From contig NZ_LNCD01000088.1 of NCBI RefSeq assembly GCF_001542405.1, positions 1-64,000 of the forward strand: DNA of 64,000 nt, given 5' to 3'. Shown here one piece after another: positions 1-8,256 of this stretch (positions are counted from its first letter, which is position 1; each line of letters opens with the position of its first letter). A model generated the notes under the pieces. That model searched no databases. It saw only the letters and a program-made list of their open reading frames with translations, and was not told the DNA's origin. The DNA comes from Rhizobium altiplani (GTDB lineage: Bacteria; Pseudomonadota; Alphaproteobacteria; Rhizobiales; Rhizobiaceae). A program made the translations under genes and the position numbers.

Positions 1-1
1 A

Positions 2-610
2 AAAACGCTGTTCGCCCTTGAGCAGGGCCGCGTCGACATTGCCCGGCGCAGAGCCCGCTGGAAAGCCTGGCAAGACCGCTTCGATCCGAAGCGGCTCGTC
101 TTCATCGACGAGACCTGGATCCGCACCAACATGGCGCCGTTACGCGGGTGGGGGCCGAGGGGCAAAAGATTGCGCGGCTTTGCCCCGCATGGCCGCTGGC
201 GCACCCTGACCTTCCTCGGCGCCCTCCGCTGCGACAAGCTCACTGCGCCCTGCGTCTTCGACGGTCCCATTAATGGCGAATGCTTCCACGCCTATGTCCG
301 CCAGCAGTTGATCCCGACCCTCAAACCTGGCGACATCGTCATCCTCGATAATCTCGGCTCTCACAAAGCCAAGGCCATCCGCGATGCCATCAGGGCCGTC
401 GGCGCCAGGCTATGGTTCCTGCCGAAATATTCCCCCGACCTTAATCCGATCGAGCAAGCCTTCGCCAAGATCAAGCACTGGATGCGCCAGGCTCAAAAGC
501 GAACCATCGAGGAAACGTGGCGCCACCTGGGCTTACTCGCCGACACCATAAAGCCAGAGGAATGCGCCAACTACTTCTCAAATGCCGGCTACGCTTCCGT
601 CAAAACATGA
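2..610 (+). CDS. IS630-family transposase, 5' truncated by window edge
   Basis: DDE-type transposase that cuts and pastes its own insertion sequence, normally into TA targets. The frame is open from base 2, so the N-terminal helix-turn-helix lies outside the window. All three catalytic acids of the IS630/Tc1-mariner core are visible: Asp in VFIDETWIRTNM, Asp in VILDNLGSHKA, and Glu in SPDLNPIEQAFAKIK, with the usual DNLGSHK and PKYSPDLNPIE signatures. The frame ends normally at 610 and the catalytic core has no internal stop, so the right part looks intact. The right end of the element must lie within a few bases, because the lacI stop codon starts at 617. The left end and inverted repeats cannot be seen. 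Confidence 0.93.
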   Translation, partial: KTLFALEQGRVDIARRRARWKAWQDRFDPKRLVFIDETWIRTNMAPLRGWGPRGKRLRGFAPHGRWRTLTFLGALRCDKLTAPCVFDGPINGECFHAYVRQQLIPTLKPGDIVILDNLGSHKAKAIRDAIRAVGARLWFLPKYSPDLNPIEQAFAKIKHWMRQAQKRTIEETWRHLGLLADTIKPEECANYFSNAGYASVKT

Positions 611-616
611 AAGGCT

Positions 617-1696
617 CTAGCGTGACGGCTTCGCAGTATCTTCCGAAATGCGCATGTCCTTGCAGGGACCGGCCGAGCGGCGCTCGATAATGCGCGAGGC
701 GATATTGATGCGGCGAGCGGGGTCGCCTGGCCGCCGCGGCGTCTCGATGCGCTCAAGCAGGAGGCGCAGGCCGACCGCCCCGCACTCCTGACCCTCCATG
801 CGCACGGTGGTTAGCGGCGGCGAGATTTGTGTTGCCGGGGAAAAGTCACCGAAACCGACGACGGAGACGTCGTCGGGAATGCGATAACCCTGACCGAGCA
901 ATTCGGAGACAACGGTCAGGGCAAGACCGTCATGGGCACAGAAAAACGCGGTCGGCCGCACGCCACTCTCCTTCAGCGCATGAAAGGCATCGGCGAAGGC
1001 TCCCTGTTCGTCGAACTGCATCACGTGAAGCGCGACGTCAGCATGACTTTCGGCGATCTCGCGAGCGCCGTAGAAGCGCTCACGGCGTCCCCTGTATCCG
1101 GGCGCACCGGACACGTAGGCAATCGAGCGATGGCCGAGATTGATCAGGTACTGGATGACCGCCTGGCCTGCCTCATGGTCCGTGCCAGTGATCTGATCGG
1201 CCTGCTCCAACGGGTCGATCCAGCCGAACCGGACGATCGGAATGCCGGTCGCCGTGGCAGCCGCAATCGCCTCGCGATCATGGGGGCCGACGAGAAGCAG
1301 CCCGGCGCAGGCACGGGCCAGATCTTCCAACTGACGAGCGCTATGCGTCCAGTGCACGCGCAAACCCATGCCGAGCCTTTGGGCCTCGCCCTGCATTCCA
1401 TTCTGGACCTGCATGTAGAGCTCGCTGTTAACTGGATCGAGATCGTGAAAAACAACGGCGATATCGGTGGAGCCCGCCTGGGCCGCCGGTTTGGCATAGC
1501 CGAGACGTACGGCCATCTCGCGAATGCGCTCGCGCGTTTCCTCGCTGACGCCGCTCTTGCCCGCCAGTGAACGCGAGACCGCATATTTCGAGAGGCCTAC
1601 CTCCCGCGCGATCGTCTGCAACGTCACTCGTCCCCTGCTCCCCACTGCGCACCTCTGCGTTGTCGTTCCATCTTCGCCTCGCCTACACTGGCTCAT
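617..1696 (-). CDS. LacI-family transcriptional regulator
   Basis: DNA-binding regulator with a sugar-binding periplasmic-binding-protein-like domain. The LacI helix-turn-helix is clear (VTLQTIAREVGLSKYAVSRS followed by a SEETRERI hinge-side helix). The ligand domain ends with the conserved GFGDFSPATQISPPLTTVR type of motif. The 359-residue frame has about 23 extra residues before the HTH, so a GTG at 1627 that directly precedes TLQTIAREVG may be the true start. It diverges from the ABC/glycosidase operon beginning at 1828 and is its likely local repressor, with a galactoside or related oligosaccharide as probable inducer (inference from neighbours). The adjacent IS630 element ends right at its stop codon, but the gene looks intact. 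Confidence 0.92.
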   Translation of the reverse strand: MSQCRRGEDGTTTQRCAVGSRGRVTLQTIAREVGLSKYAVSRSLAGKSGVSEETRERIREMAVRLGYAKPAAQAGSTDIAVVFHDLDPVNSELYMQVQNGMQGEAQRLGMGLRVHWTHSARQLEDLARACAGLLLVGPHDREAIAAATATGIPIVRFGWIDPLEQADQITGTDHEAGQAVIQYLINLGHRSIAYVSGAPGYRGRRERFYGAREIAESHADVALHVMQFDEQGAFADAFHALKESGVRPTAFFCAHDGLALTVVSELLGQGYRIPDDVSVVGFGDFSPATQISPPLTTVRMEGQECGAVGLRLLLERIETPRRPGDPARRINIASRIIERRSAGPCKDMRISEDTAKPSR

Positions 1697-1713
1697 CTAA
1701 GAAAGCAAACTTC

Positions 1714-1725
1714 TTCGATAACGAA
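1714..1725. promoter_or_regulatory. candidate LacI-type operator in divergent promoter region
   Basis: The 116-bp gap between the lacI start and the binding-protein gene contains an inverted repeat TTCG-ATAA-CGAA. LacI-family proteins bind short, nearly palindromic sites in such divergent gaps. No second copy was found and no -35/-10 pair stands out, so this is only a candidate. Confidence 0.3.
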
Positions 1726-1827
1726 ACATAACGCTTTACCTAACAGTATCCAAGTGTAATCTTCCCGTCATCCAAGCCTGGGAGCAGAACAACAATAAAG
1801 GGGCGCGGATCTTTGGAGGAGATATCC

Positions 1828-3753
1828 ATGATCAAGCTGAAACGTCGTGCGTTTCTGGCCGGGACCTCGGCCGTTCTGATTTTGCCTGCACTGCCGGCTC
1901 TTGCGACCGGCTACACGGAAGCGTCCGTCCTCAAGGAAAAGGTTTCGAGCGGCGCGCTGCCACCGGTTGCGGATCGGCTGCCGGTAAACCCGCTCGTCGT
2001 CAAACCGGTAGAAACTGTCGGAAAATACGGGGGCGACTGGAATATGGCACTGGTCGGCGGCGGATCGCTCTCCATGCTCTTCCGCTATCAGGCCTATGAG
2101 CCGCTGCTTCGTTATACGCCCGATTGGTCAGGCGTCACCCTCAACGTCGCGGAAGCCTTCGATGGCGATGCCGAATCCAAGGTCTATACGATTCGCCTTC
2201 GCAAGGGCATGAAGTGGTCGGATGGCCAGCCCTATACGACGGCCGACGTCAAGTTCTGGTATGATACAGTCCTGACGGACAAGCGCGTCGCCGTTACCAG
2301 CCAGGGCCACTGGAAGACCGCCGGCAAGCCGGCCAAGCTTGAGGTGGTCGACGAACAGACCTTCAAGGTGATCTTCGAAAGACCTAACGGTATGTTTCCG
2401 CTCCAGGTGGCCTGGGCCAACAACGACCACACGACCCGCTGTCCGAAACATTATCTCGAACAGTTCCATATTGACTACAATCCGAAGGCCGACGAACTTG
2501 CCAAGCAACGCGGCTTCGAAAGCTGGATCGCAGCCTTCCAGGCGGCGTCCGGGTTTCAGGATGACAACGCATTCTTCCTCAATTCCTCGAAGAAGCCCTG
2601 CCTCAACGCCTGGATGTTCACGACGGCGCCCGGCGAAAATACCGAACGCGTCATTGCCGAACGCAACCCCTTCTATTGGAAGGTCGATACCGCGGGCAAT
2701 CAACTGCCCTATATGGACCGGATCGTCTACCAGATGGTGGCGGATCCGCAGGTGTTGCTCCTGAAGGCCATGCAGGGCGAAATTGACCTGATGGACCAGT
2801 ATATCGCGACGCCGAATAATAAATCGGTGCTTTACGATGCCCGTGAGCAGGGCGGCTACGACTTCTACACGCTGACCTCGACAGAGGCCAACGTGATGAA
2901 CTTCATCTTCAACCTGAACCATAACGACGCGACCAAACGGAAGCTTTTCCGGAACAAGGATTTCCGCGCGGCTCTTTCGACAGCGCTTGATCGCCAGACG
3001 CTGATCGATGCCGTCCTCGTCGGCCAGGGCGTGCCGGCCCAGCCCTCGATCAAGCAGGGAGATCCGCTCTATAACGAGCAGCTCGCCACGCAGTTCACCG
3101 CGTATGATGTCGACAAGGCGAATGCCATGCTCGACCAGATCATACCGAAGCGCGATGACCAGAACTTCAGGTTGGACGACCAGGGCCGGCGCCTGACGAT
3201 CATCTTCGAGATCGACCAGGCTCGTGCGATCTTCCTCGATCTCTTCCAGTTGGTCATCCCGATGTTCCAGGCAGTCGGTATCGATGCGCAGATGCGCACG
3301 ATGGACCGGTCGCTTTGGGAAACACGCGTCCGCCAGGGCCGCGATTTCGATGCCACGGCCCACCAATTCGGCGCCAATGGCGGTGTCGCCGCAATGCTCG
3401 ACCCGCGCTACTATGTGCCGACGGATTCAAACGCGATGTATGCCCCGGCCTGGCAGCTCTGGTATCTCGACCGAAACAATGAAAATGCGGAAGAACCGCC
3501 GGAAGAGACCAGGAAGCTGCTCGAGCTTTACGACAAGCTGAAGGCGACCGCCGACCCTGCAGGTCAGCAGGAAGTCATGAAGAAGATCCTGCAGGGCGCT
3601 GCCGACAACTTCTACGTCTTCGGTATTTCGCAGCCCCCGGACGGCTACGGCATCGTCAAGAACAACATGAAGAATATCACGCGGACCATGCCGAATTCCT
3701 TCGGTTGGCCGACACCCGCTCCCACCATGCCGGAGCAATTCTACAAGGCCTGA
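1828..3753 (+). CDS. ABC transporter substrate-binding protein, family 5 (peptide/oligosaccharide type)
   Basis: Periplasmic solute receptor of the DppA/OppA-type family 5 (SBP_bac_5), 641 residues. The start is set by GGAGGAG at 1815-1821, seven bases before the ATG at 1828; an upstream in-frame ATG at 1813 overlaps this ribosome site and is less likely. The N-terminus has a twin-arginine-like signal peptide (KRRAFLAGTSAVLILPALPALA). The mature part shows the family motif for the first lobe, YTIRLRKGMKWSDGQPYTTADVKFWYD. Long family 5 receptors of this sort often bind plant oligosaccharides rather than peptides, and the two glycosidases in the same operon fit that, but the ligand cannot be read from sequence. 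Confidence 0.92.
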   Translation: MIKLKRRAFLAGTSAVLILPALPALATGYTEASVLKEKVSSGALPPVADRLPVNPLVVKPVETVGKYGGDWNMALVGGGSLSMLFRYQAYEPLLRYTPDWSGVTLNVAEAFDGDAESKVYTIRLRKGMKWSDGQPYTTADVKFWYDTVLTDKRVAVTSQGHWKTAGKPAKLEVVDEQTFKVIFERPNGMFPLQVAWANNDHTTRCPKHYLEQFHIDYNPKADELAKQRGFESWIAAFQAASGFQDDNAFFLNSSKKPCLNAWMFTTAPGENTERVIAERNPFYWKVDTAGNQLPYMDRIVYQMVADPQVLLLKAMQGEIDLMDQYIATPNNKSVLYDAREQGGYDFYTLTSTEANVMNFIFNLNHNDATKRKLFRNKDFRAALSTALDRQTLIDAVLVGQGVPAQPSIKQGDPLYNEQLATQFTAYDVDKANAMLDQIIPKRDDQNFRLDDQGRRLTIIFEIDQARAIFLDLFQLVIPMFQAVGIDAQMRTMDRSLWETRVRQGRDFDATAHQFGANGGVAAMLDPRYYVPTDSNAMYAPAWQLWYLDRNNENAEEPPEETRKLLELYDKLKATADPAGQQEVMKKILQGAADNFYVFGISQPPDGYGIVKNNMKNITRTMPNSFGWPTPAPTMPEQFYKA

Positions 3754-3782
3754 CGGTCTTTCAGGATCAGACAAGTATCCGA

Positions 3783-3804
3783 CGCCGGCCGACCTGGGCC
3801 GGCG
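3783..3804 (+). terminator. intercistronic hairpin after binding-protein gene
   Basis: Perfect 8-bp stem CGCCGGCC / GGCCGGCG with a 6-base loop lies between the receptor gene (ends 3753) and the next gene (starts 3848). No T-run follows, so it is more likely an RNA-stabilising or partial-termination hairpin that raises receptor mRNA relative to the downstream genes than a full terminator. Confidence 0.5.
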
Positions 3805-3847
3805 CCAGATCCCTCGTTGCCTTTTTGCCAAACGATTGGATGAACCG

Positions 3848-5956
3848 ATGCTCGATGCCAGAAGACAAAACACCGGAACGCTCCGGACACCGGACTGGTT
3901 CAAGGACGCGACCCGCTGGACCCAGCTGACCTTCGTCGAGGACGACCCGGAGAAGTACGACCCCGCCTTCTGGGTCGACGTCTTCAAGCGCACGAGATCC
4001 AACGCAGTCTGCCTTAGCGCCGGCGGCTACATCGCCTACTATCCGAGCGACGTGCCCTATCACTATGTCAGCAAATATCTCGGCGGCAAGGATATCTTCG
4101 GCGCGCTCGTCGATGCGGCCCGCAAGCTCGACATGCATGTCATGGCTCGTGTCGACCCACACGCAATCCATGACGATGCCGCCAGGGCCCATCCGGAATG
4201 GGTGATGATCAACGCCGACGGGACGCCGCGCCGCCATTGGGCCTATCCCGATGTCTGGGTGACCAATGCCTATGGCGACTACAATACCGTCTTCATGCCC
4301 GAGGTCGTCAAGGAGATCGTCCGCAAATACGATATTGACGCGGTCTTTGCCAATCGCTGGCAGGGGCATGGCGTCGACTATAGCGAAGACAGTGCCCACC
4401 GCTTCAAGGACATGTTCGGCCATGCCCTGCCAAAAAAACCGGATGCGGAAGATCCGGCTTGGCAGGCCTGGGTACAGTGGCGGCGCCGGGTCCTCACCGA
4501 CATGATCGCCCAATGGGACGATGCGGTAAAGGCGATCCGCCCGCATGCAAGCTTCATTCCGAACATGGGCGGTGCCTCGCTGATGGAATTCGACCTGTCG
4601 GTCATTGCCCGGCATTGCCCCTTCCTCGTTGTTGACCACCAGGGCCGCAAGGGCCTGGAACTCGGCTGGTCGGCCGGACGCAACGGCAAGCGCATCCGCG
4701 CCACTTTTCCGGATCGCCCTGTCGTCCTCATCACCTCGATCGGTCCGGAGGAGGAATATCGCTGGAAGGATGCGGTCACGTCCGGCGAGGAGATGCAGCT
4801 CTGGATCAATGACGGCACAGCGCATGGCCTCTATGCCTGGTTCACCAAGTTCAACGGGGTGGTCCCGGACGAGCGCTGGGTCGAGCCTGTCGCCGACGCC
4901 TTCGCCCTGCAGGCGGCAGTCGAGCCGGTGCTCGAAAGCATGAAGCCCGCCGCCGAAATCGCCGTCATCGACCCCTCCACGACGTTGCGCCACTGGGCGC
5001 CGGAGGAGCGGCCCAACGCCGAAAAGCACGATCTCGGCTTCTACCACGCCCTCGTCGAGGCCCGCCTGCCCTTCGAGCTTCTCTCGGACCAGGTTCTGAC
5101 GAAGGAAAATCTCGACCGTTTCAAGCTCATTATCCTCGCCAACGCCTCCTGCCTGTCGGACGAGCAGAACGCTGCGATCCGCGCCTATGCCGAACGCGGC
5201 GGCAGCGTGATCGCTTCCTACGAGACCTCGCTGCGCGACGAAACCGGCAGGCAGCGCCAGGAATTCGGTCTCTCCGAGTTGTTCGGCGCCAAATTCGTCG
5301 CCGGACCGCGTGGCATCGTCAAGAACACTTATGTGGCGCTCTCCGGTGATCATCCGATCAACGAAGGCTACGAAGGCGCCGAACGCATCATGGGCGGTAC
5401 ACGGCTTCTCCACGTCGAGGCCACGAACGGCTCCAAGACCCCGTTCCTCTACGTGCCCGACTTCCCGGATCTGCCGATGGAAGAAGTCTATCCGCGCAAG
5501 GCGCCGGAGGGGGCCGCGGTCATTGCGCGCGAGACAGGCACGGGTGGCCGCGCGGTCTATATTCCCTGGAACATCGGCGAAATCTTCTGGGAGGTCTTTG
5601 CCGTTGACCATGCCCGGCTGATCGCCAATGCCGTCCACTGGGCACTTGGCAAGACGCCGCGCGTCACTGTCATGGGTCCTGGTGTCGTTGATCTGGCCCT
5701 TCGTGAAAATTCCGACGGCATCGCCCTCAGCCTCTTCAACCTCACCAATCCGATGATGATGAAGGGGCCGATCCGCGAAAATTACCCTCTGGCGGCGCAG
5801 ACCGTTTCGGTGGAAATTCCTGCCGGCAAGTCAGTGGCGCGGGCCTGGCTCGTCGTTGCCGACCGTGCCGCAAACGTCAGCGTCAAGGATGGCCGTGCAC
5901 AGGTGGAGGTGCCGGGGATCGAGCGGCTGGAGGTGCTGCACCTCTCCTGGAAATGA
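3848..5956 (+). CDS. putative glycoside hydrolase (GHL6-like) with beta-galactosidase-type trimerisation domain
   Basis: 702-residue cytoplasmic protein (no signal peptide) resembling the hypothetical glycosyl hydrolase 6 family. The N-terminal half looks like a TIM barrel (segments such as FWVDVFKRTRSNAVCLSAGG, MHVMARVDPHAIHDDAARAH and IDAVFANRWQGHGVDYSED). The C-terminal half has a class I glutamine-amidotransferase-like fold seen in beta-galactosidase trimerisation domains (FKLIILANASCLSDEQ, YAERGGSVIASYET) and a terminal beta domain. ATG at 3848 is chosen over an in-frame TTG at 3836. It sits in the transporter operon between receptor and permeases, so it probably trims an imported oligosaccharide; the linkage is unknown. 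Confidence 0.75.
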   Translation: MLDARRQNTGTLRTPDWFKDATRWTQLTFVEDDPEKYDPAFWVDVFKRTRSNAVCLSAGGYIAYYPSDVPYHYVSKYLGGKDIFGALVDAARKLDMHVMARVDPHAIHDDAARAHPEWVMINADGTPRRHWAYPDVWVTNAYGDYNTVFMPEVVKEIVRKYDIDAVFANRWQGHGVDYSEDSAHRFKDMFGHALPKKPDAEDPAWQAWVQWRRRVLTDMIAQWDDAVKAIRPHASFIPNMGGASLMEFDLSVIARHCPFLVVDHQGRKGLELGWSAGRNGKRIRATFPDRPVVLITSIGPEEEYRWKDAVTSGEEMQLWINDGTAHGLYAWFTKFNGVVPDERWVEPVADAFALQAAVEPVLESMKPAAEIAVIDPSTTLRHWAPEERPNAEKHDLGFYHALVEARLPFELLSDQVLTKENLDRFKLIILANASCLSDEQNAAIRAYAERGGSVIASYETSLRDETGRQRQEFGLSELFGAKFVAGPRGIVKNTYVALSGDHPINEGYEGAERIMGGTRLLHVEATNGSKTPFLYVPDFPDLPMEEVYPRKAPEGAAVIARETGTGGRAVYIPWNIGEIFWEVFAVDHARLIANAVHWALGKTPRVTVMGPGVVDLALRENSDGIALSLFNLTNPMMMKGPIRENYPLAAQTVSVEIPAGKSVARAWLVVADRAANVSVKDGRAQVEVPGIERLEVLHLSWK

Positions 5957-6058
5957 GGTGCAGTGCGCAGAGGAGCGCTTTCGGCCGCTGCTGGCCGGGA
6001 GTGGATGAATATCCGACGAAGGCGCAGGGGCGCTCTCAACGGGAGGAGATACATTCCG

Positions 6059-7045
6059 ATGCTTGGCTATATCTTCAGGCGCGTGCTCTACATGATACCG
6101 ACCCTGTTCGGCATGTCGCTGATCTCGTTTCTGATCATCCAGCTACCGCCGGGTGACTATCTCACCTCGATGATCGCGACGATGAGTGACAGCGGCCAGG
6201 CCGTCGATCCGGCGCAAATCGAACGGTTGAAACAGATCTACGGCTTCGACGACCCCTTCTACGTCCAGTACCTGAAATGGATGTGGGGAATTGTCAGCCG
6301 CGGCGACTTCGGCTGGTCCTTTGAATGGAACCAGCCCGTCTCGGGACTGATCTGGGCGCGCATGGGCTCAACGCTGGTCATCTCGTTGCTGAGCCTCCTC
6401 TTCGTCTGGATCGTATCACTGCCGATCGGAATCTATTCTGCCGTGCGCCGCCATTCCATCGGTGATCACGTCTTCACTTTTTTCGGCTTCATCGGGCTTG
6501 CCGTCCCAAACTTCATCCTGGCGCTGACGCTGATGTATATTGCCTACAAGTATCTTGGCCTGAGTGTTGGCGGGCTGGTCTCGCCCGAATATGCAGAAGC
6601 ACCCTGGAACCTCGCCAAGATCGGCGATTTTCTCACCCATCTCTGGATCCCGATCATCATCATCGGCGCATCCGGAACGGCGGCGATGATTCGCATCCTG
6701 CGCGCCAACCTGACGGACGAACTGCACAAGCCTTACGTCATTACCGCCCGCGCCAAGGGCCTGCCGGAATACAAGGTCATCCTCAAATATCCCGTTCGCA
6801 TCGCGCTCAACCCCTTCGTGTCGGCGATCGGTTGGGTGCTGCCGCATCTTGTCTCGGGCGTGACGATCACGGCTATCGTTCTCAATCTGCCGACCTCCGG
6901 TCCCCTGCTTTTCCGGGCGCTGGTCGCGCAGGACATGTACCTCGCCGGCAGCTTCATTCTGCTGCTCTCCGCGCTGACCCTCGTCGGCATGCTTTTGTCG
7001 GATCTGCTGCTTGCGCTGCTCGATCCGCGCATCCGGTTCGATTGA
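6059..7045 (+). CDS. ABC transporter permease, DppB/OppB type
   Basis: Inner-membrane permease of 328 residues. It opens with the classic family start MLGYIFRRVLYMIPTLFGMSL, followed by the large periplasmic loop and about five further membrane segments. The EAA-like cytoplasmic loop that contacts the ATPase is present (IRILRANLTDELHKPYVITARAKGLPE). The start at 6059 has GGGAGGAG about 10 bases upstream; longer in-frame extensions to 5963 are Arg-rich and unlikely. It pairs with the DppC-type permease that follows after 10 bases. Confidence 0.93.
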   Translation: MLGYIFRRVLYMIPTLFGMSLISFLIIQLPPGDYLTSMIATMSDSGQAVDPAQIERLKQIYGFDDPFYVQYLKWMWGIVSRGDFGWSFEWNQPVSGLIWARMGSTLVISLLSLLFVWIVSLPIGIYSAVRRHSIGDHVFTFFGFIGLAVPNFILALTLMYIAYKYLGLSVGGLVSPEYAEAPWNLAKIGDFLTHLWIPIIIIGASGTAAMIRILRANLTDELHKPYVITARAKGLPEYKVILKYPVRIALNPFVSAIGWVLPHLVSGVTITAIVLNLPTSGPLLFRALVAQDMYLAGSFILLLSALTLVGMLLSDLLLALLDPRIRFD

Positions 7046-7055
7046 GGAGAGGCTG

Positions 7056-8246
7056 ATGAGCACGCACGAAACATTCGGAGCCCATACCGGCCCTCTTCAT
7101 ATCGTTGCCGATGGTCCGTCGATCAGCCCGCTGAAGCAGGGCAAGACGGTCTCGACCGCCGCAGTCGGTCCCTGGCGGTTGATCGCCGGCAAGCTGATCC
7201 GCCAGAAGGTGGCGATGGTCGCCGGCGTTATCATTCTCCTGCTTTATCTCGTCGGCCTCTTCGCCGAATTCCTGGCCCCCGGGCTGCCTTCGACCTCCAA
7301 GCCGCAATTTACCTATGCGCCGCCGCAGGGCTTGAGTTTCTTCGTGACCAGGCCCGACGGCAGCTCCGAGTTCAACTTTCATGTGAAGGGCTACAAGGTC
7401 GAGATCGACAAGGTGGCGCTCAGGCGCAGCTTCGTCGTCGACGATACGAAGGTCGTGCCGATCGGCTTCTTCGTCAAAGGCTCGGCCTACAAGCTCTGGG
7501 GCCTCATCCCGATGAGCAGACGCCTGATCGGCCCGATCAACCCGAACGATCCAATGTATCTCCTCGGCGCCGACCGCCTCGGCCGCGACGTGCTCTCGCG
7601 GCTGATCTACGGCACCCGCGTCTCCATGTCCATCGGGCTTGTCGGCGTTGCCATGTCGCTGATCCTGGGTGTCGTACTTGGCTCGATCTCCGGCTTTTTC
7701 GGCGGCTGGGTCGATACACTGATCCAGCGCATCATCGAGGTGGTAAGTGCCATGCCGACCATTCCGCTCTGGCTTGGGCTCGCGGCGGCGATCCCGCTGA
7801 CATGGTCGCCGGTCAGTGTCTATTTCGTCATCACGATCATCGTCTCGCTGCTTGGGTGGACAAGCCTTGCCCGCGAAGTGCGCGGGCGTTTCCTGGCCCT
7901 GCGCAGCGAGGATTTCGTGACTGCGGCAAGGCTCGACGGATCAAGTGAAGCGCGGCTGATCTTCCGCCATATCCTGCCGTCGCTGACGAGCCATATCCTC
8001 GCCGTCGTGACGCTCGCCGTGCCGACGATGATCGTCGCGGAAACGTCTCTCTCCTTCCTTGGCATCGGTCTGAAGCCGCCTGTGGTCAGCTGGGGCGTGC
8101 TGCTGCAGGACGCTCAAAACATCCGCACCGTCGCCACTGCACCCTGGCTGTTGATCTGGCCGTCGCTGGCAGTGGTCGTCGCGGTGCTCTCGTTCAACTT
8201 CTTTGGCGATGGGCTGCGCGACGCCGCCGACCCCTATGACAATTGA
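7056..8246 (+). CDS. ABC transporter permease, DppC/OppC type
   Basis: Second inner-membrane permease, 396 residues, longer than the usual ~300 because of an inserted periplasmic segment after the first membrane helix (about residues 75-155). The DppC landmark LGADRLGRDVLSRLIYGTRVSMSIG is present, as is the ATPase-contact loop SLAREVRGRFLALRSEDFVTAARLDGSS and the terminal FFGDGLRDAADP. GAGGAGAGG lies just before the ATG at 7056. Extended DppC proteins of this kind are often found with carbohydrate-linked family 5 importers. Confidence 0.93.
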   Translation: MSTHETFGAHTGPLHIVADGPSISPLKQGKTVSTAAVGPWRLIAGKLIRQKVAMVAGVIILLLYLVGLFAEFLAPGLPSTSKPQFTYAPPQGLSFFVTRPDGSSEFNFHVKGYKVEIDKVALRRSFVVDDTKVVPIGFFVKGSAYKLWGLIPMSRRLIGPINPNDPMYLLGADRLGRDVLSRLIYGTRVSMSIGLVGVAMSLILGVVLGSISGFFGGWVDTLIQRIIEVVSAMPTIPLWLGLAAAIPLTWSPVSVYFVITIIVSLLGWTSLAREVRGRFLALRSEDFVTAARLDGSSEARLIFRHILPSLTSHILAVVTLAVPTMIVAETSLSFLGIGLKPPVVSWGVLLQDAQNIRTVATAPWLLIWPSLAVVVAVLSFNFFGDGLRDAADPYDN

Positions 8247-8256
8247 GGAGGAAGCA

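Noticed and set aside
827..1570. Long plus-strand open frame (247 codons) opposite lacI
   Set aside because: Antisense shadow of a clear LacI-family gene; no family resemblance and no ribosome site.
3767..5638. 623-codon minus-strand frame opposite the GHL6-like gene
   Set aside because: Mirror frame produced by high GC; composition rich in Asp/Gly/Val/Arg with no domain, while the plus-strand product is coherent.
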